Counted from the stretch's first letter, positions 44,011 through 55,818 are shown. The stretch: 64,000 bases of DNA from Vanessa cardui (GCF_905220365.1 NC_061140.1:3908501-3972500); one strand, 5' to 3'. Numbers and translations are program-made. The notes: generated from the sequence alone by a model not told the origin.

Positions 44011-46867
44011 GCCTATTCAGAGAGTTTACTACCTCAGAATCCAATACCTACTAATTCTAAAAGGAAACTACACTAAAATATTTTTGAATTGTCAATATAC
44101 CAACTTTTCTACTGTTTCGGCAATTAGTTTCCAGCGCGCAAAAACGACAAGAAATTCGCATCATTTAAAACAAGCTAGATTTACGACCAGATCCAAAATC
44201 ACTGTTCTCGATCAGTCCTGCGTTGGAAACTGAGCTTAAATCCAAGCATTTCTATCAAAACCAAACTATTCAACTAATGAATACTAGAAGTACTAGTAAA
44301 AAGGTTTTATATGTTTTAATTTTGCTCTAAAATTTTCTTAATTAAAATCGATTTATCAGCATGTCGTTGCAATATACGTGTCAAGTAAAGCATTATCGCT
44401 TTCACATTAATGTATTTTAATTAATATTTTAAAGGACGGTACAATGGTTCGCATACCTAATACGAGTGTCAGCGTTTTGGTTAGCACAGGTTAATTTTAT
44501 GTAGGTAATTAAATACGGCTTCCATTGTTTGAGTGCGGTGAGCGAAATAAAGGTGCTTCCGAGAAAGATATTAAGTGCTTAATTGATCTTTCAAGAACAT
44601 AATTCACTTTGTACGCTTTTAATATTTATTAAAATACTTTGAAAAAAATAAAAACGAGGCATGCAATAAGTAATTATGCAGATGGTAAATTGTAGAATTA
44701 TTGTGCGTTGATTATACCGATCATAATTATGTGTATTTATTATATTTTAAAGATGTAATAAAAGTTATGTGCCTATAAGTCAATAAACTTCTTAGTATTT
44801 TATTTATCGTAATTAATATCATATCTAATATAACTATTCGGTTCAGCCTTGGTGCCCTTTACCCTATGAATTGATACAATCTTAACGTATAATTAATATT
44901 TTAAAATGGTTCAATTTCATAATTATAGGTGTTTTGTATTATGACATACCTAGCAGCTAAACGTGCTTTCACCCGCTTTAAGCGCTACTACTCCATCTCG
45001 TGGTACTTAGCATGTTATATATGTAGTTATAACTGAATAAACAGCCTATTTAGAGCAAAATAAACCTATTTAAACAAACGCGTTCAAACAAACGAATGAG
45101 CTAATGCAATTCAATTTTGTAACATGAATAGTTCCCTGTATGATTCTTTCTATAGAGTGTAGCAGTAAATCATTTATATTTACGGTAATTTGTTTTTATT
45201 TTTTATTTATTATAAATCCTTTTTAGTATTATTAATTATTATTGTATTATTAATTTTATTACAATGAACAATGAAAAAATAGGAAAAGAATAAACCTACG
45301 AACAAAACCAGTATGAATAGTTGTATAAATCGTATATAACAAATGGGGATACACGGATAAGTCATCGGATGACTGACTTGACTGGCAACGCTTGGCATTA
45401 TTTAATACAAATAAGGATAAATTATTCAGCACAATCCCTGCAGAGGTATGAAATTGAACAGAAGCTTGTGACCACAGATTAATAGTTGGCTAGATATCGC
45501 AAGACATAAAGCGTGCTCGAACTTTGTGCTAATTGCAAACATGACGCGCTGTAGAAACCCGATATAAACTTTAGTATAAAAAATAGCTAATTGTTATAAA
45601 CTGTATAAACTCTTCCATGGTATTAATTCTCAATAGTGGTATTTCCTATCGGTTAGTAACTCTATGGCTCCAATAGCTCTAAATGAATGTAATTTAATTT
45701 ATTATGATATTCAAGTATGGCTGGCGTGACGTCATTAAACGACGTACTACGTTCCGTTTTCATACTATGTATGAAAAATGTGGTATCTAGTCTACTCTGA
45801 ATGTATGCTTGTAATTCACTATCGACAGAATACTCGCCCCAAGTTCGGAACGAATGGTTTTGACTTTATATTTTCGTGCTTTTCGTTTTTGTATAAATCA
45901 TCGTACATATTATTATAGACTTATATAAAAAAGAATATGTTCTCAATTCAAATTTTTATTTAATCCCTTTTAAAAAAAATTAATCCCTTTTTCAATAATA
46001 TATATCTAATTCAAATAAAATATGTATCATCGTGGTTGTAACAACGAATATAGCGATATATAAATAAACTTAGATAACATACTAATGCTATGTTGCCATA
46101 TATATTTTATTATATCTGTCTACCCCCATTTTCCTTTGATACCGATGTGAATATGCTTTGTACATGTTGTTGCGCTAAAATTATATTTATTATTTAATAA
46201 AAGGTTTTAGAAGAAAAAGACGATAACTCGCGCCAAAGTTAAACTTATCCTAAAAATATTGAAAGATCAAAAAAATATATCTGGCCATCGAAATAATGAA
46301 TTCAAATACATAGAAAAAAGGTATGGCATTAAACTAATTAAATATAATAATAAAAAAAATATTTGCGCCTAGATACTATGATAGTGCATTGAATACAATA
46401 AAACGTGTTTGCACGTAGACCATTGCGCGGTGTACCTTGAAATAATCGCGTCTTACCGTTTCGTCCTAGTCATGCAACGCTTGCAAGTACTTCATGATGT
46501 ATTCTTTTACTAAATGTAATGTAAACTGTTTCTTTGAGATTGATTTATCCTTTTGCACTTATCGCGCTTTGAACCCGACATACATGGTTATTAAGATATA
46601 TATACTACACATCCAATTATTATACTGTATTTAAGTATGAGGTTATTTGCCAAATATTTACATAGATTTTATGTATCTCTAGTTATTAGGTAATAGGCCT
46701 GCCTTGCCCAAGGTGCTGGGTAAATATTATTGAGTTTTTCTGTCTGAGTATATTTAGTAAAAGTCCGGAGTTTGAAAGTAAGCAGTTTAACACTTGCGTG
46801 CTTGTTTTGGACACACTTGGTCACTTTAATATATTTCGTGCATTGGAATAGTCTCGGTATAAGTAAT
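44011..46867. other. long AT-rich stretch between the two first exons
   Basis: No gene, repeat family or structure was recognised. Frames here (for example 45210-45398 minus) are AT-driven. Confidence 0.5.
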
Positions 46868-47105
46868 TAGGCCAGCTAATGGTAAATAGTCAACGCCCAA
46901 TGTTATTCGCGCCGCAAAATTGACTATTAACTAGGATGTTGTGTCCCTTGTGTAGTTACAGTCACTCTTAAAAAGGGTATACTCGTACTTCCCAAGGTTG
47001 GTGGCGCATTGGCAATACTAAATATTGTTGTTTTACGGTTTGGTTTACGACAACAGAATAGTTTGATGAATGGGTGGTATTCATCCGGGCTGCACGATGC
47101 CTTAA
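46868..47105. mobile_element. rearranged SINE B
   Basis: The left (AGCTAATGGTAAATAGTCAA, TAGGATGTTGTGTCCCTTGT) and right (TGATGAATGGGTGGTATTCA, CGGGCTGCACGATGCC) parts are minus-oriented. The middle, TTCCCAAGGTTGGTGGCGCA, TTGGCAATAC, is in the opposite orientation. This is either an internal inversion or two overlapping copies. Confidence 0.6.
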
Positions 47106-47137
47106 CATCATATAATTATGTATTACAATATTTTTTA

Positions 47138-47358
47138 CTAGCGACCCGCCTCAGCTTCGCACGGGTACTTGATATGTATCGTTATAATATGACTAAATTA
47201 AATAATATAATTATAAATTGTAGCCTATATGTTATTTTGATGTATAACCTATGACTGTAAAAAAACATCCAAATTCGTTCAGTTATTTTTTCATGAAAGA
47301 GTAACAAACGTTCAAACATCCATCCACATGATCTTTCACAATTATAATATTAGTAAGA
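47138..47358 (-). mobile_element. complete Helitron-like element (subfamily 3)
   Basis: CTAG at 47138-47141 on the plus strand, then GCGACCCGCCTCAGCTTCGC. The minus-strand 5' end is TCTTACTAATATTATAATTG. The flanks are A (47137) and T (47359). The middle (TTCGTTCAGTTATTTTTTCA) differs from the other two subfamilies. 221 nt, no frame; an 81-codon frame overlapping it is not a gene. Confidence 0.75.
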
Positions 47359-48485
47359 TAAAATAAATTTTAATATAGTAAACTCAGATTAAACTAACAA
47401 AAAGTAAATAAAGTTTATGCTAATTTACCTAGAAAACGTATTGGCTACTAAAAAAAACCTACTGAATGTTCTGTTATTTATAATAAATACTTCCTGTGTG
47501 ACCTGCGTCAACAGAAATCGTATGTAGGTCAATGCATTTTAGGGACACGTTCACCTTAACTGGATTTGTACGATTCATTGAACCATAATGGAAATATCTT
47601 GGCATTGCCAAGAATGAGAAAATTTAAACATACAACTATAATAAAACTAATTTTAATTACTTTTTGGCCTTTGAAGAACCAGAAACGGGTATGTGTAATG
47701 AGGAAATTGTTAGTTGTTTATAAATCGTGATTTGAAGAGTGTTACGTGTTAAAAAGACCATTTAACATAATAACGATATATCTTATAATAAATATATAAT
47801 TAATTAATTTTGACTACCACCATTTCAAACAAAAAAAATCGTTATGCTGACCAGTAGTTTGAATTATTTGATTTGTCAATAACTTGAATTATCGCTCCGT
47901 GATTTCATATCACAGTTTATTTTTAAAAAAAAATCATGGAAAATGATATTGATGATGAACTATAATAATATTAACACACACATAAATATGTGTATTTGTG
48001 TTTGTGTATTATTTATATATCTATATAGAATTTCTAGACAACTTTATTATCTTGGTGTGTGTGACATCTACGTTTGACACTCGCCTAACGTCATAATACC
48101 CGTCCGCTACCGTTTTCGGCCATAGCTTCGACAGTCTATACAGACATATAAACAATGAAAGCAATTTCATTATGGTAGCAGTCTCGATTTTTTATATGGC
48201 AACTGCTTCAATTGATGCATCACGGGGTACAGATTTATAAGTATATATTTCTGTATTTAATTTTTGTAGCGTTGATAGCGTTGGAATAAAACCTTATTTT
48301 TCAATTGTTTCATAAAATGGCCAAAAGAGAAGTTTTTTTTTTTAAATTCAGAAAACAGTGAAAAGAAATACATTATCGTACTACTGCACGTCACGTGTGA
48401 AAAGGGTAATATCTTTAACGTCATAGAATTTGACGATGATATACTCCTTTATTAAAGTAATTTATATAACGGTAAATAAATCAAA
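47359..48485. promoter_or_regulatory. AT-rich DNA and putative upstream region of the plus-strand gene
   Basis: Mostly featureless. GC rises at 48060-48130. An E-box palindrome CACGTG lies at 48392-48397 within GCACGTCACGTGTG, about 90 nt before the ATG, and TTTATATAACGG lies at about 48462-48473. Their role as promoter parts is inferred from position. Confidence 0.3.
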
Positions 48486-48614
48486 ATGGCGGATTCGATG
48501 TCAACAGGTCGTAAAATAAATGAAGAGCCAACAGATAATGTCAGCATACTTCCGCTCGAATCCCACGCACGTACGCGCATGAATGAAGTAAACAGCAACC
48601 GGAGTTTGGCCAAG
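48486..48614 (+). CDS. likely first coding exon, unidentified protein
   Basis: The ATG sits in a favourable context (CAAAATGGCG) and opens 43 codons up to AAG followed by a good donor, GTTAGT (from 48615), in phase 0. Base composition changes at both ends: GC-richer, CpG-containing codons inside, AT-rich outside. The peptide begins MADSMSTGRKINEEPTDNVS and continues ILPLESHARTRMNEVNSNRS then LAK. It is polar, with no signal peptide or membrane segment, as expected for the cytosolic N-terminus of a larger protein. Reading through the donor gives 18 more codons and a stop in AT-rich sequence, which I take as intron. Later exons would lie to the right; none is convincing within the window. I do not recognise the protein. 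Confidence 0.6.
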
Positions 48615-48806
48615 GTTAGTTTGGTAGTTTTACAAAATTCTACACAAATTTTGTTTGTCTATTTTCTGTGATCGCACAGCTGAATTTCAAAATAGTAAAT
48701 GTCACTATGGAACGAAAGCAGACTGTTTTGATTGTAAATATGACACTCGTTTAATTTGCGACAATTTCCACCAAAATTTAAGTTTTATCAACTGCAATTA
48801 CAACAA

Positions 48807-48874
48807 CAACAGCATGTAAATTTCCCACGGCTGGGTTAAGGCCTCCTCTACCTTTGAGGAGAAGGTTTGGAACA
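48807..48874 (-). mobile_element. 5'-truncated SINE A with 12-nt target duplication
   Basis: Only the tail side is present: CAACAGCATGTAAATTTCCC, ACGGCTGGGTTAAGGCCTCC, TTGAGGAGAAGGTTTGGAAC. CAATTACAACAA flanks it at 48795-48806 and 48875-48886, so the truncation happened during insertion. It lies in the putative first intron of the plus-strand gene. Confidence 0.85.
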
Positions 48875-48886
48875 CAATTACAACAA

Positions 48887-49251
48887 TTACAAATTTGAAG
48901 GAGTCCTTTGTTCCGTAATGTAATGACGCATTAAGAAAGGATTTACCAAGTAGCGCTCACCTCCTCATCCTTTAGTGCTATCAACAATTATCGTTCATCT
49001 AAATGATTAATTTGTCCTTTTGGCAGCTTTTATGTAGATTAATTGTAAAAACGTCAATTATTTTCCTCCGCATTTTGTGAAAAATAATCGTTGGCAATTA
49101 GTTAGGGACATCACAATTAACCTTTTTTGTCACGAGGCGATGAAGCTTTAGTCTAGCTGTAGGAATTTGCGATTGCCACTTTACCATTAGAATGACAAAA
49201 AATTATGCTCCCAATCCTGTTTATATTTTTTTTCTTCCTCTTCTTATACCT
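48887..49251. other. non-coding DNA
   Basis: Nothing recognised; presumably intron of the plus-strand gene. Confidence 0.4.
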
Positions 49252-49460
49252 AATATTGGACAACATAAAATACAATACTCTGATTCCAATGTAAGTAGCT
49301 AAAGCAGTTGAGTTATAGAAAATCAGAAGTAACGACGGCACCACAAACACTAGATAAGTATTGAACTTTTTCTACATCGACTCCGCCGAGAATCGAACCC
49401 GGGACCTCGGAGTGGCGTACCCATGAAAACCGATGTACACACTACTTGACGGTCGTCAGA
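49252..49460 (-). mobile_element. SINE C (tRNA-derived), near full length
   Basis: ATATTGGACAACATAAAATA, CTGATTCCAATGTAAGTAGC, GAACTTTTTCTACATCGACT, then GAATCGAACCCGGGACCTCG (inverse of a B box, about 49390-49409) and GTACACACTACTTGACGGTC (A-box side). The minus strand therefore starts with a tRNA-like head. It is the only copy here with the head intact. It is not a functional tRNA: no cloverleaf can be completed. Confidence 0.8.
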
Positions 49461-50089
49461 TACCTGTAATTACACTGGCTTACTGTTAACTTTGGACAAA
49501 CATCATTACTGTTTCTCTGTTTGTTTAGTTTGTGAGTCGTACGCATACTTTTTAGTTTTAGTACGACCCACTCACAACTATATAAAAGTTCACTTTTCAA
49601 CTTTTCTAATTATACAAAACGGGTGAACTAGAGGAACTGGCGGAACGATGTGGTGCAGTGATAGCTGAATTTGTATTAAGAATTGTAAATTAAATTGTTT
49701 AATAATTAATTATTAAAAAGTTTATAATAAATAAATTGATCTACGATATTATACTAGTGTCAATTTTGTCATCAATAAATATATAAAAATATTGTATTCT
49801 TTATCTTGATACAAATAGTCTTTTTGGTGAAATGACTATATTAATATTGAAGGCGAATTTATTATTTAATCTTGCAAAGAACCTACTCTACTATAACCCT
49901 CTTCACTGCTCCTGTGACCCTGAGTATTATGAGGCACTTAATAAGCAGCCACGTCTTTGATAAACAAATCACCACTGACAATTCACATAACTAGCAATTC
50001 AAGCTGAGACATTGAAAGACGAGGAGATGCCTACCCAGCTGAATCGGTCAGTAGAAGTTTTAAAACGCTGAACCACTTAGATGAGCTGT
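49461..50089. other. non-coding DNA with an imperfect hairpin
   Basis: TAGTTTGTGAGTCGTAC (about 49527-49542) and GTACGACCCACTCACAACTA (49561-49580) form an imperfect inverted pair. Otherwise nothing. Confidence 0.4.
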
Positions 50090-50258
50090 GATAGCTCAGA
50101 AGCTATAAACTTTGTATTTGTATTTAAAATTCATCTTGTTTTCTGCCGAAGATATAGTCTGGTTAAACCATATTGGAATATCGTGATGGAATAAACTCCA
50201 AACCTTCTCCTGGAGAGAGAAGGGCTATTCATCAATGAGATGTATACAGGCTATTATA
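50090..50258 (+). mobile_element. decayed SINE A
   Basis: ATTCATCTTGTTTTCTGCCG, TGGAATAAACTCCAAACCTT, CTCCTGGAGAGAGAAGGGC, CAGGCTATTATAG follow SINE A order; the head and part of the middle are lost. Confidence 0.55.
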
Positions 50259-50595
50259 GTTATAAAATATTTTTATATATTTTTAGATATTTATAGAAAC
50301 TAGTTTTATAGAAATTAATTTATAGAATTAATTTGTAAAATTGTTTTATAGAATTAATTTCGTATTATTGCTCGATTCATAACGTTTTTGACATTTGCAA
50401 TGGAACAAAAGACAGATGGATCAAACGATGGCAATCAATCATAACATCAAAGAGCTATGAACGTGTACAGACGTGAAACTGATACGAATTGTTTAAGCAA
50501 ATTTCATAATAAATAGTAATACCTATCGTTGTGGCATAGTTTACTGGGCCAAGCTTTTCAGGAATAGTATATTGGCATACTATATGATAACGTGA
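50259..50595. other. AT-rich non-coding DNA
   Basis: Short AATTAATTT(C/G) motifs repeat irregularly at 50300-50360. Nothing else. Confidence 0.4.
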
Positions 50596-51128
50596 CCAAA
50601 TAATAATAATATTCTTTATTCAAGTTACCAGTGACTCATAATGGTTAGTATGCAATATATCTTACAGACTATGTTCGTTATATTAATTACAATGTTATAT
50701 TTAACATTTTTCTATATAATACATTAATATCTATCGTTAAAGAATCCTTATTAAGGTATTTTACTCAATACTGGTTCACACAGATGATAAAAACCGTGTT
50801 TTAGCGTTGGTAGCAAACAGTAACTACTGAAATATTTGCCGGTACTTTTGCGTCAAAGACATTCAAAATTGATGGTAAAACTTTAATTTTAAGAGTTCTT
50901 GTACGACTATATGTTTTGATTTGATATATATATTTTAATTATTATTATTATATATAATAATTTATCGGTTAAGAAATGCATACTACATGAACTCTTAGAA
51001 AGAATATTTGTCTGAATTAAATCCAAATTATCGTCATAGAATTGGTTAATTTTCACCAAATAGTCTTTATTAAAACAAAAAAGGTGTTCGATTTTTTTAT
51101 AAAATGTACAATGAATATTGGAAGTCAA
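50596..51128 (-). mobile_element. possible degenerate LINE 3' region
   Basis: On the minus strand it ends AACTTGAATAAAGAATATTA plus (TTA)n at 50603-50612, the same kind of end as the LINE at 25135. Upstream, short stretches are open in different frames (for example codons around 50790-50895 reading LKIKVLPSILNVFDAKVPA, and 73 codons at 50907-51128) with no motif I can name. If a LINE, it is old and frameshifted. Confidence 0.3.
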
Positions 51129-51482
51129 ATAAACATCTTTAATTAATTCGAGTCAAAAGACGATCCGTATTGACTGTCGTCCAATTCCAATTTTCAAACA
51201 AAGTACGGATCCTCGTATCTGACAGTCTTACGAATGATGTCCAATCTTCCTTTTCTACTGGACTGAACAGATAAAAGAACCGGCTTAAGTGAATTCAGCT
51301 CTTTAATAGAAACGCTTGGACGCAGTTAATGGGATAAACTGAATCTTACTATTTCCACGAAAACTTTGAGCGATTTCAATTAAATCTAAATTCACCGTAT
51401 TTAGGTTTATTAGAAAGACATGAGTGTGTTTTATTTCGAACTTATAGAAAACTTATCAATCCTATTGACATGTGTAAGGTAA
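51129..51482. other. non-coding DNA
   Basis: Nothing recognised. Confidence 0.4.
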
Positions 51483-51729
51483 TCTATACTAATATTCTAA
51501 ATGTGAGAGTAACTTTGTCCATGGACCCTCTTGGCGCATAGAAAAGCAATAAAAAAAAGAAACTTAATCCGTCTGTTCCATTTTTCAAGGCAAAACTAGT
51601 AAACGGAAATTGACGAAATTTGGTATGGAGCAAGTTTGAATTCTAAGAAAGGACAAATGTCTACTTAAGGCTTCTTTTTACATAACACCAATGCCGTATA
51701 ACGTGAGCGAAGCCGCGGGCGACTACTAG
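51483..51729 (+). mobile_element. complete Helitron-like element (subfamily 1)
   Basis: It starts TCTATACTAATATTCTAAAT, has GACGAAATTTGGTATGGAGC and ends GCGAGCGAAGCCGCGGGCGACT then CTAG at 51726-51729. The flanks are A (51482) and T (51730). It has an unusual internal segment (about 51525-51600). No coding frame. Confidence 0.82.
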
Positions 51730-51788
51730 TATTCTATAAGTAGAGGATATTCTTTTCTTCATTGTAATGAATTTGCTACACGTTATAT

Positions 51789-51790
<2 letters not shown>

Positions 51791-51839
<49 letters not shown>
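51791..51839. repeat. (CA)n microsatellite
   Basis: A pure run of about 24.5 CA units. Confidence 0.97.
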
Positions 51840-51841
<2 letters not shown>

Positions 51842-52744
51842 TTTTATGCCTAACACATACCCACTAATACCTAAAATGCAAATGAACCCGAGGGCGACTA
51901 CTATTAGATATATGTATATAAAATCGTATTAGTAGAACGCTTCATATTTATTCTTTAAAAATTGTTGAATTTGGTCGATTCATGTTATCATAAATTTTCA
52001 TAACGTCATTAATAACTTAGAGTGAGTACGAAATTTAAATGCATTAGTTAACGCATCCATTCGGACTTCTGATCCGACATCGAGAAATGTTGCCAGTTAA
52101 AATCACTTTAATATTTAATAAGAACTGTCCCCTCCAGTGCAAATTCGAATAGATAAGATAAAAAAATATCCCGAGATATCTTTTAATTGAGATTAAAACG
52201 TCACCTATTATAAAAGAGAAGTTATAAAAATCACTCGTGCATTTATGGAAATTAACGCTATCTCGCAATTTTTTGTACATACAAACATTATTCTTGAATA
52301 TAATTTTCAATTAAAGGAACTCGATCCATAGTTGTAATACCATAAGAACATTAAAAAGTTGGTAGTGCTGTTTGAAAGCATAAAAAAATAATTATTTATA
52401 TGGTATCCATCTATTGGATCTGCCTTATAAAACCTCCTTTGTATTTTCAAGTTAGAATATAGAATAAGATATTTTACATCGTTTAATTGTCAATCAATAT
52501 ATAAAATAAAAATAAAAAACACAAAATGCTGACAACACAGCGGTTTCGTTTATTGCTTTAAAATTGGAATTGCGATTCATCTGGGAAATGCCGTCACTAT
52601 TTTTGTCACTAGTCGAAGCGGTAAATTATTCTTCGATTGTATTATGTATTGTCCTGTTTAAAAGAATTGGAGACATATTTAGATCTCAATATGATTCAAA
52701 TAATTTACAGCGAAGTAACAATATTTAGTCTTGTGTTGTTTAAT
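51840..52744. other. AT-rich non-coding DNA
   Basis: AATGAACCCGAGGGCGACTACTATTAG at 51881-51907 resembles a worn Helitron 3' end. The 88-codon minus frame at 52044-52310 has no domain. Nothing else. Confidence 0.4.
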
Positions 52745-52875
52745 TGTAAGTAAGTATAACTCAGTCACAGATTATCACAAGGATATAACATCTTATTTCT
52801 CAAGGTTGGTAATATTTGAGTATCATTTTTTAAAGTGCCAATGTCTATGGTATTTTTTTAGTCTGCCACTCTATT
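52745..52875 (+). mobile_element. decayed SINE B
   Basis: AACTCAGTCACAGATTATCA, CAAGGATATAACATCTTATT, TCTCAAGGTTGGTAATATTT, GTGCCAATGTCTATGG. The middle-to-3' part of the unit, diverged. Confidence 0.5.
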
Positions 52876-52973
52876 TTAATTTAATTCTATACCAATGGGA
52901 TTTTTGAGCCACTGGAATAAAATCTTTGAATTCCGAATAAATATAAAAGAGCCAGATTATAATTTTAGGGACT

Positions 52974-53010
52974 GTAAATAGTGAAATGGAGGGACTATTT
53001 CACTATTTAC
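52974..53010. repeat. hairpin with 14-bp perfect stem
   Basis: GTAAATAGTGAAAT (52974-52987) and ATTTCACTATTTAC (52997-53010) with a 9-nt loop GGAGGGACT. Confidence 0.75.
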
Positions 53011-54057
53011 GGTAGATTCAATATTCTGATAAGAACTTTGAATACAATTAAATCCTGTGTCATGACAATTCCAAATTTGAATTTAGAATATGTATTTTTT
53101 TAATGTATTACTTCAGCTGTCAATTTGTATGCCCGTTAGTCGATGAATATCAACGTGACGTGCTAGGTTCAGCATAAATGGCCATTTCAAAAGGTTAGCA
53201 ATACAGTAGCTTAGCTTTACAATGAAATGGCTTCGGAACCCTTCCGAGGCTCCTTCGTTCAGCCACTTGAGTGTATTTCAATAGGATTTCGCTTTCCCGA
53301 CTAAAACGCTTTTTGTTTCAGAAGTGGCTTTCAATCTAATAACCATACAATATACGGATTTGAAATATCTTTGAATTATACATAGCGGTAAAATGTTTTC
53401 AAGTACTATTTATATTGTGGAATAATACTAACATTGCGTTATGTTCGCTAGTGGTCGTGTTTTTTGATAATCATTTTGTAAAACGTAAGCTAAATTTCAG
53501 GATAATAATCCAGTAAAAAAGTCCTATGCATCCTGCGTCCTGCCAAACCGACGACGTAATTCAAAATTGTTCTTACACCACGTTTTGTAGGGTATGATAT
53601 ATTTGTAGGGTATTATATTATATTAGTATTATATATATATGTATATTATATTAGTATATTATATTGTATATGATATATTTGTAGGGTAAGTCACACTGAG
53701 TGAACTATATGCATGAATCTTAATATTCCGTTCCATTTTCTTTTTTATCGTTTAATACTAAAAAAGAATATCCGTTAAAAAAAAAAAAAGTAAGTAAGTT
53801 CTGAACTATTTTGTGGTTACAATAGATAATGATAATCATGATATATCATGATCTTTGCTTATTTTAATTTATTTTTTATTTTATTTTATATTTTTGTATT
53901 GTAATTTTTATTTTATATTATTGTAAATTTTTATTTAAATATTTGTAATAAAAATAAATGACAAATATACACTTGTCTAAAAATTTAATTATGTATTTAT
54001 ACATGCTGTATGTGTCTAATTTTGCTATAATACTTATAAATGTTATTTTTTATAATA
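53011..54057. other. AT-rich DNA with local direct repeat
   Basis: TATGATATATTTGTAGGGTA occurs at 53593-53612 and 53669-53688, bracketing a TATTATATTAGTA-rich run. Around 53222-53300 an ATG opens 25 codons in GC-richer sequence, but no donor follows. No gene called. Confidence 0.4.
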
Positions 54058-54290
54058 CAGGTAAGTGGACGAGCAAATGGGTCAGCTGATGGTAAGTTGT
54101 CACCGCCGTCCATGGACAACGACCAATGCGCCATATACTTTGGGAGTTAAGATGTTATGTCTCTTATGCCTGTAGTAACATAGTCAACTTACCCTTTATA
54201 CAAGAATACAACAATATTAATTAGTAGTAGGATACCTGATTCGTGGTTGGTACAAACACAGACGGGCTTTCACGAAGACCTACCACTGAA
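54058..54290 (-). mobile_element. SINE B, diverged
   Basis: TAAGTGGACGAGCAAATGGG, TCAGCTGATGGTAAGTTGTC, GTTAAGATGTTATGTCTCTT, CACAGACGGGCTTTCACGAA, GACCTACCACTGAATAC. Confidence 0.8.
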
Positions 54291-55000
54291 TACATATTAC
54301 ACACCACGATGTTAAAATATGCAATAAATAAATCATAAAATAAATCAAGACCAAGTATGAAAGAAACATAGTTTGATATATATTTAAATATTCTACAGTA
54401 TTACAAATGAAAGAACAACACTCGTAATATTTTGTATAAAACGTTTTGAATATATTTGTCTTCAAAGATAATATTACGGTTTGTTGAAGCGTTTAACATT
54501 TTAAAATCAGTTGAATATACTATTTGAATAAAATATAATATTAATTGACGTTCATAGTTGTAATAAAAAAAACTAATTGTGGGCCACGTCATTCGAGAAA
54601 AATGGTTCCAACCCAAGTCAAAATTGTAAAACACCACAAAAAACTAAAATATGAAATAAAAATAGGCACGGACCCGTGGTTACTATTGATTAAATACAAA
54701 AAAGTATAGTATCTATAAGGCAACAGATAGACTGAAGGATGATATGCTGCAAAAGAAAAAAGGGTTAAATAAAACGAAAAAAATGAGGTGAATGAGATAT
54801 GGCGAGTAAACGATGGTAATTTTCCATACTTTCCGTTGTGCAAATTCGTTTGGATAGACACCAACCATTCGTCATAATTATATGTAATAAATCAAATTTA
54901 ATTATCTATACATAAAATAAAATTGGAGTGTCTATTTGTAACATTTAAATAACCGCTTTTTACTAAATGCATAAATGTATGTACATATAGCTAAATTACG
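54291..55000. other. AT-rich non-coding DNA
   Basis: Minus frames at 54401-54637 and 54589-54864 are rich in F, Y, S and L and have no domain; I regard them as noise. Confidence 0.4.
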
Positions 55001-55290
55001 TTTTTTACGATTTAGTCTATCTATCGGTTTGTTCCGGCTAATCTCTGGAACGGATGGAATGATTTTGACGGAACTTTCACTGATAGATAGCTGATGTAAT
55101 AAGGAGTATATTTGGATTTTATTGAGTATTTATAATTATAAAAAATAAAATCACTCTGCGTGCCTCCCACTAACGACTTAATATCACAAAAAAGCTGGAT
55201 AATACAGAATTAGTAAGTTACATTAAATTCTAAAAACAGAACAATAACTTTTTTGTTAAATTTAAACTCGTACGAAATCGCGGGCACGGT
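55001..55290 (+). mobile_element. possible decayed Helitron-like element
   Basis: GTCTATCTATCGGTTTGTTC, GGATGGAATGATTTTGACGG and, 200 nt on, ACGAAATCGCGGGCACGG follow the general order (search-type block, then GC-rich end). CTAG is absent. Confidence 0.35.
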
Positions 55291-55644
55291 TTGTCTCCAA
55301 TAAAGCGAGATATAATCTTCATTAACTCGCAACAAATCCATGTCACATTGCGGCGAAAGATGATTTTCATTCCATTTATTCTTATATCGTCCAGAAACAT
55401 TTCTCTAAAGCCTTTTCTGGATTCGCGTTAGGTTCTGGCAGTGACAAATGTTCGCAGATGGTCGAAGACGTTTTTATCCCGACATATATTATGAATAAGG
55501 AACATACATATATGAGTAGATGTTCGCGTTAAAATATTTAAGAAAAAAATATATTTCGATGTTGTGTAGTTATGACAATTCGACGAAAGATTTTCGTCAT
55601 AGAAAGGTGGACTGGAAAATAGGTTGCATTTACCAGTCAGCCAG
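55291..55644. other. non-coding DNA
   Basis: Nothing recognised. The minus frame at 55428-55658 has no domain. Confidence 0.4.
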
Positions 55645-55755
55645 GTAGACAATGGCACTGTTAGAGATATTAAAGCATCATTAATTACTTTGTCAATGCA
55701 CTATCAACCTTGGGAGCTAAGATGTTCCTTCCTGTGTTATAGTTTTAGGCGCTCT
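55645..55755 (-). mobile_element. SINE B fragment
   Basis: GTAGACAATGGCACTGTTAG, GTCAATGCACTATCAACCTT, GGGAGCTAAGATGTTCC. Truncated on both sides. Confidence 0.6.
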
Positions 55756-55818
55756 AAGTATTGTTGTTTTGAGGTTGAGGATAGGTCAAGGCATACAAAT
55801 TCCAATTTGTATTGTATC

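Noticed and set aside
53222..53300. ATG frame of 25 codons in GC-richer DNA
   Set aside because: It reaches a stop with no usable donor and no homology that I recognise.
54401..54864. Overlapping minus frames rich in F, Y and S resembling membrane proteins
   Set aside because: AT-rich DNA gives such frames by chance; two frames overlap without motif or splice sites.
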